In this document: piece by piece, positions 31,203 to 34,417 of the stretch
Numbering within the stretch: the stretch's first letter is position 1
Layout of the letters: each line of letters starts with the position of its first letter
Source: Actinomycetota bacterium
Lineage (GTDB): Bacteria > Actinomycetota > Actinomycetes > Nanopelagicales > Nanopelagicaceae
Assembly (NCBI GenBank): GCA_947496345.1
Contig: CANMCL010000002.1
Location: forward strand, 1-34,417
Length of the DNA: 34,417 nucleotides
Direction of reading: 5' to 3'
Position numbers and translations under genes: made by a program
Notes under the pieces: model-generated
The model's database searches: none
Told to the model about the DNA's origin: nothing
Seen by the model: only the letters and a program-made list of their open reading frames with translations

Positions 31203-32989
31203 TTAGTAAATAGTTCGCTGATCTCCTTGGCGAATTCCTGGGCAACAACATGTCGCTTAATAGAAAGTTTTGCGGTTAGTTGCCCACCCGCAATTGTAAA
31301 GTCGGTGGGAAGAATGGTGAATTTACGAATAGATTCAGCTTTACTTACCGCTTTATTTGCCTCATCTACCGCAGTTTGTATCACTGAGATTAGATCTGGA
31401 TCTTGCGTTAGCGTCGCAATTGTTGCGCCATCTTTCTTATTGGCGACGATCCAAGATTTAAGTGAATCTTGATCTATAGTCACCAAAGCAGCGATAAATG
31501 GTTGGTTATCTCCAACAACGACACACTGGCTTACGAGTGGGTGTGCACGCAGACGATCTTCAAGTACTGCGGGTGCAACATTCTTTCCACCAGCGGTAAC
31601 AATCAATTCCTTCTTGCGTCCAACGATCGAAAGGAAGCCTTCTGAATCAATCTGGCCTAAGTCACCAGATCTGAACCAGCCATCTGCTGTGAATACTTCA
31701 GCATTGGCAGCATCGTTTTGCCAGTATCCGCGCATCACGATTGGTCCTTTAATTAAAACTTCACCGTCTTCGGCAATTTTCACACTTGTGCCAGGAATTG
31801 GCTTTCCAACAGTTCCAACCTTTAGCGCACCGGTGATATTCAAAGTTGCGCCTGCGGTAGTTTCGGTAAGTCCGTAACCTTCATAAATTGTTACACCAGC
31901 GCCGCGATAGAAGTGTCCGAGACGTTTGCCTAGCGGTGCACCTCCAGAGATAGCTGCTTCAACATTTCCACCTAAAGCGGCGCGAATCTTAGAAAAAACC
32001 AACTTATCGAATAACGCATGCTTAATAGTCAGCAGTGGATTAAAACCGCGCTTGTCTAACGATTCGCTATAAGCAATTGCCACATCTGCAGCTTTGCGGA
32101 AGATCTTTCCTTTGCCAGCAGCATCTGCTTTTGCTTCAGCGCCGTTATAAACCTTTTCAAAGATGCGAGGTACAGCGAGCACGAAGGTCGGCTTAAATGA
32201 TGCAAGATCTGGTTGCAAGCGTCCGACTGGATCACTGCAGTGAGCTAGATGTAGCCCAGCGCGAATTGCTCCGATTTGAACCATGCGTCCAAATACGTGT
32301 GCAACAGGTAGGAAGAGAAGCGTTGAACCATTTGGCTTAAGGAATAGATCACTCGCACCTTCAACGACATTTCCGCATTCTGATAAGAAGTTGCCGTGAG
32401 TTAATTGCACACCCTTTGGTTTCCCAGTAGTTCCAGATGTGTAAATTAAAGTAGCAAGCGAGTCAGGCAAAAGTGCGTTTCTGCGACGGTCGATTTCATC
32501 GTCGCCGATATGCGCGCCAGCGGTAGCAAGTACAGAGAGAACATCTTCGGTCATAGTCCAAATGTGCTTGGTATGTGCCGGCAAAACAGTGTTTACTAAC
32601 TCGCGATGTGTTGGCGTTTCAACAATTAAACCTACAGCGCCAGAATCACTCAAAATCCAATCAACTTGTTCGGCAGAAGATGTTTCATAAATTGGAACTA
32701 CACATCCGCCGGCATACCAAATAGCGAAATCGAGAATTGTCCATTCATATCTGGTGCGAGCCATGATCGCGACGCGATCACCAATCTGAATACCGGCTGC
32801 AACGAGACCTTTTGCAGTTGCTCGAACTTCAGCATCTAACTCTTGTGCGCTAACTTTTTGCCAGCCATCACCAAGAGGACGGGAGAGCATCACGCGGTTG
32901 GGTTCAAACCAAGCGCGTTCAGCGATCAAATTCGTTAAGTTGCCTGAAGCGGCAGCAGGGACAAGGGCCGGGATTGAGATTTCATTCAT
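31199..32989 (-). CDS. fadD: long-chain acyl-CoA synthetase (FadD15-like)
   Basis: An AMP-forming ligase that activates fatty acids to acyl-CoA. The P-loop-like motif YTSGTTGKPKG is at 183-193. It is followed by FLPVAHVFGRMVQ, the A5 motif YEGYGLTETTAGATLN, GWFRSGDLGQID and GRKKELIVTAGGKNVAP. The 596 residues match the FACL/FadD15 type. In mycobacteria fadD15 lies beside pimB' in the same convergent layout (Rv2187/Rv2188c, from memory). Here it also leads an operon with a two-component pair. Its product could feed the fadA-fadB enzymes encoded 9 kb away. TAGCGT lies 6 nt before the ATG. Confidence 0.93.
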   Translation of the reverse strand: MNEISIPALVPAAASGNLTNLIAERAWFEPNRVMLSRPLGDGWQKVSAQELDAEVRATAKGLVAAGIQIGDRVAIMARTRYEWTILDFAIWYAGGCVVPIYETSSAEQVDWILSDSGAVGLIVETPTHRELVNTVLPAHTKHIWTMTEDVLSVLATAGAHIGDDEIDRRRNALLPDSLATLIYTSGTTGKPKGVQLTHGNFLSECGNVVEGASDLFLKPNGSTLLFLPVAHVFGRMVQIGAIRAGLHLAHCSDPVGRLQPDLASFKPTFVLAVPRIFEKVYNGAEAKADAAGKGKIFRKAADVAIAYSESLDKRGFNPLLTIKHALFDKLVFSKIRAALGGNVEAAISGGAPLGKRLGHFYRGAGVTIYEGYGLTETTAGATLNITGALKVGTVGKPIPGTSVKIAEDGEVLIKGPIVMRGYWQNDAANAEVFTADGWFRSGDLGQIDSEGFLSIVGRKKELIVTAGGKNVAPAVLEDRLRAHPLVSQCVVVGDNQPFIAALVTIDQDSLKSWIVANKKDGATIATLTQDPDLISVIQTAVDEANKAVSKAESIRKFTILPTDFTIAGGQLTAKLSIKRHVVAQEFAKEISELFTK

Positions 32990-32995
32990 GCCCTA

Positions 32996-33001
32996 ACGCT
33001 A
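32996..33001 (-). promoter_or_regulatory. -10 hexamer TAGCGT of the fadD-kinase-regulator operon
   Basis: On the minus strand TAGCGT is followed by TAGGGC and the ATG at 32989. The gap is divergent with the SRPBCC gene; 72 bp separate the two start codons. Confidence 0.6.
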
Positions 33002-33049
33002 GCGCCCGTCCCGAAAAAAGGGGAGAGGTAGAAAAGAACTTTTTATGGG

Positions 33050-33055
33050 TAACCT
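33050..33055 (+). promoter_or_regulatory. -10 hexamer TAACCT of the SRPBCC-glucokinase unit
   Basis: TAACCT ends 6 nt before ATG 33062. No Shine-Dalgarno is present, so a leaderless transcript is predicted. It decides the start against the in-frame TTG at 33056. Confidence 0.55.
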
Positions 33056-33061
33056 TTGGCC

Positions 33062-33499
33062 ATGAGCGATTTCAGCAGTTCGACAATTACCATCGATGCC
33101 CCTATCTCCGAAGTGGGGGCCACCTTGTTCGCTATAGCCTCCTACCCCGAATGGTCCGCCGCATTTAAAAAGGTGGATGTACTTGCCACCGATGATCAAG
33201 GGCGCGCAACAAAAGCAAAGTTAACAGTTGATGCCGGCCCCGTTAAAGATGTAGTAACTCTCGACTTTGACTGGAGCGCTGCGCCGGAGAAGGTCACCTT
33301 TTCACTCGATGATGCCAACATTCTTACCAAAATGGATGGTGCATATTTACTTAAGAATTTAGGCGGCGACGCCACTTCTGTTACCTACGAACTCTCGGTC
33401 GGACTATCAATGCCGATTCCGGCGATGATGATTGCCAAGCAGGAGAAATCAACTATTGATAGCGCACTCAAGCAGCTCAAAGAACATATAGAAGGATAA
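33062..33499 (+). CDS. SRPBCC / polyketide cyclase-like protein
   Basis: A START/Bet v 1-like lipid- or ligand-binding protein of 145 residues. The pattern is typical of the family: SSTITIDAPISEVGATLFAIASYPEWSAAFKKVDVL at the N-terminus, beta strands in the middle, and a C-terminal helix (KQEKSTIDSALKQLKEHIEG). Related genes lie near pimB' and fadD15 in mycobacteria (Rv2185c, from memory), which suggests a link to lipid metabolism. No catalytic residues can be assigned. It is followed after 4 bp by the glucokinase gene, so the two are probably co-transcribed. Confidence 0.82.
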   Translation: MSDFSSSTITIDAPISEVGATLFAIASYPEWSAAFKKVDVLATDDQGRATKAKLTVDAGPVKDVVTLDFDWSAAPEKVTFSLDDANILTKMDGAYLLKNLGGDATSVTYELSVGLSMPIPAMMIAKQEKSTIDSALKQLKEHIEG

Positions 33500-33503
33500 C
33501 TTC

Positions 33504-34417
33504 GTGGCTTCCAACACCATCGGTATCGATGTAGGTGGTACCAAAGTTCTCGGTGGTGTTGTCAGCACAACTGGCGAAATTCTTGCGACTGCGCGACGCG
33601 ATACACCTCGCGAAGGTGGGCGCGCCCTTACTCAAGCAATTGCTGATGTGGCAAATGAATTGGGGCGAGAATTTGAAAGCGAAGCAATTGGCGTATCCGC
33701 CGCCGGATTTATTTCATCGGATCGGAAAACAATTTTGGCAACGCCAAACATTGCGGGATGGAATGGCGTTGATTTAGATCACGAGTTAACCGAAATTCTT
33801 GGAAAGCGAATCGTTCTAGAGAACGATGCTAACGCCGCTGCCTGGGGTGAATTTAAATTCGGCGCCGGCCGCGGCCGTAAAGATTTAATGTTATTAACTT
33901 TGGGTACCGGAGTCGGTGGCGGACTAATTCTTGGTGGATCGCTATTTCGTGGAGCCTTTGGTATCGGCGCAGAACTCGGCCACATAAGAATTGTTCCCGA
34001 AGGACACTTGTGTGGATGCGGTATTCGTGGATGTTTGGAGCAATATGCATCTGGATCTGCACTTATGCGCCATACCCGCGAAGCGATAAGCGCTAGCCCG
34101 GATATTGCGCGAAACTTGCTCGCTCGCGGTGATGGCACTTTAGAAGGCTTAAAAGGCCAACACATTACTGAAGCGGCGCGTGACGGTGATCCCGTTGCAC
34201 TCGCAGCGTTTAACACAATGGCAAGTTATTTGGGAGCAGGGATCGCTTCACTTTGCGCTGTAATTGATCCTTCTTGCATAGTTTTAGGTGGAGGAGTCAT
34301 TGATGCCGGTGAAATTTTTCTTGCACCAACGAGAGAAGCAGCTATGCGCTTAATCCCATTTAGCGGTAAACATCCATATCCAGAAATTATTCCGGCAGAA
34401 CTTGGCAATAACGCAGG
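33504..34417 (+). CDS. glk: ROK-family glucokinase (3' end beyond the window)
   Basis: Phosphorylates glucose to glucose 6-phosphate. The GTG start at 33504 has AAGGA at 33492-33496, giving MASNTIGIDVGGTKVLGGVV with the ATP-binding DVGGTK. LENDANAAAWGEF carries the catalytic Asp, GTGVGGGLILGG follows, and the ROK zinc motif CGCGIRGCLEQYASG is complete. 304 residues are present without a stop, so only a short C-terminal end is missing. Similar ROK glucokinases cluster with these envelope genes in Streptomyces (from memory). The family also includes other sugar kinases and repressors; there is no N-terminal DNA-binding domain. Confidence 0.92.
   Translation, partial: MASNTIGIDVGGTKVLGGVVSTTGEILATARRDTPREGGRALTQAIADVANELGREFESEAIGVSAAGFISSDRKTILATPNIAGWNGVDLDHELTEILGKRIVLENDANAAAWGEFKFGAGRGRKDLMLLTLGTGVGGGLILGGSLFRGAFGIGAELGHIRIVPEGHLCGCGIRGCLEQYASGSALMRHTREAISASPDIARNLLARGDGTLEGLKGQHITEAARDGDPVALAAFNTMASYLGAGIASLCAVIDPSCIVLGGGVIDAGEIFLAPTREAAMRLIPFSGKHPYPEIIPAELGNNA

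Overview
The window looks like chromosomal core sequence from a streamlined, moderate-GC actinobacterium, most like the freshwater acI / Nanopelagicales group (Planktophila-type). The gene orders are actinobacterial (glnB-ffh-rpsP-khpA-rimM-trmD; miaB-miaA-dapF-hflX; DUF4193-DUF3093-dut-DUF3159-trkA-trkA-TRAM methyltransferase-acn-dxs; NlpC/P60-pimB'-fadD15-SRPBCC-ROK glucokinase). By eye the base composition is far below that of high-GC relatives, and coding is extremely dense: the largest gaps are about 155 bp, many genes overlap by 1-4 bp, and convergent genes run into each other. No tRNA, rRNA, CRISPR array, insertion sequence, phage gene or integrase was seen. The taxonomic call is inference from gene order and composition.

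Layout. 1-3761: the tail of a PII protein, then ffh and the ribosome/tRNA maturation operon rpsP-khpA-rimM-trmD. 3799-5530: an acyl-ACP desaturase and a class II glutamine amidotransferase. 5553-10145: the coupled miaB-miaA-dapF-hflX operon. 10301-15315: DUF4193, DUF3093, a thioesterase, dUTPase, DUF3159, two TrkA proteins and a 4Fe-4S RNA methyltransferase. 15344-19983: aconitase and DXP synthase. 19925-23223 (minus): the fadA-fadB beta-oxidation operon. 23307-26107 (minus): an FTR1 iron permease, ribonuclease D and DUF3000. 26179-27745: an EamA transporter, a RibD_C reductase and a small four-cysteine protein. 27833-34417: a cell-envelope block (NlpC/P60 hydrolase, phosphatidylinositol mannosyltransferase PimB', long-chain acyl-CoA synthetase) holding an inserted two-component pair, then an SRPBCC protein and a glucokinase cut by the window end.

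Two patterns stand out. First, almost every gene that starts a transcription unit has a TANNNT -10 hexamer 6-7 nt before its ATG/GTG and no Shine-Dalgarno, so transcripts probably begin at the initiator base (leaderless). Genes inside operons and a few others (rpsP, DUF4193, acn) use Shine-Dalgarno sites or stop/start overlaps instead. Second, expected neighbours are missing (glnD after glnB, rplS after trmD, a transporter next to trkA), which fits genome reduction. The most unusual arrangement is a sensor-less histidine kinase and its response regulator translationally coupled to the acyl-CoA synthetase gene.
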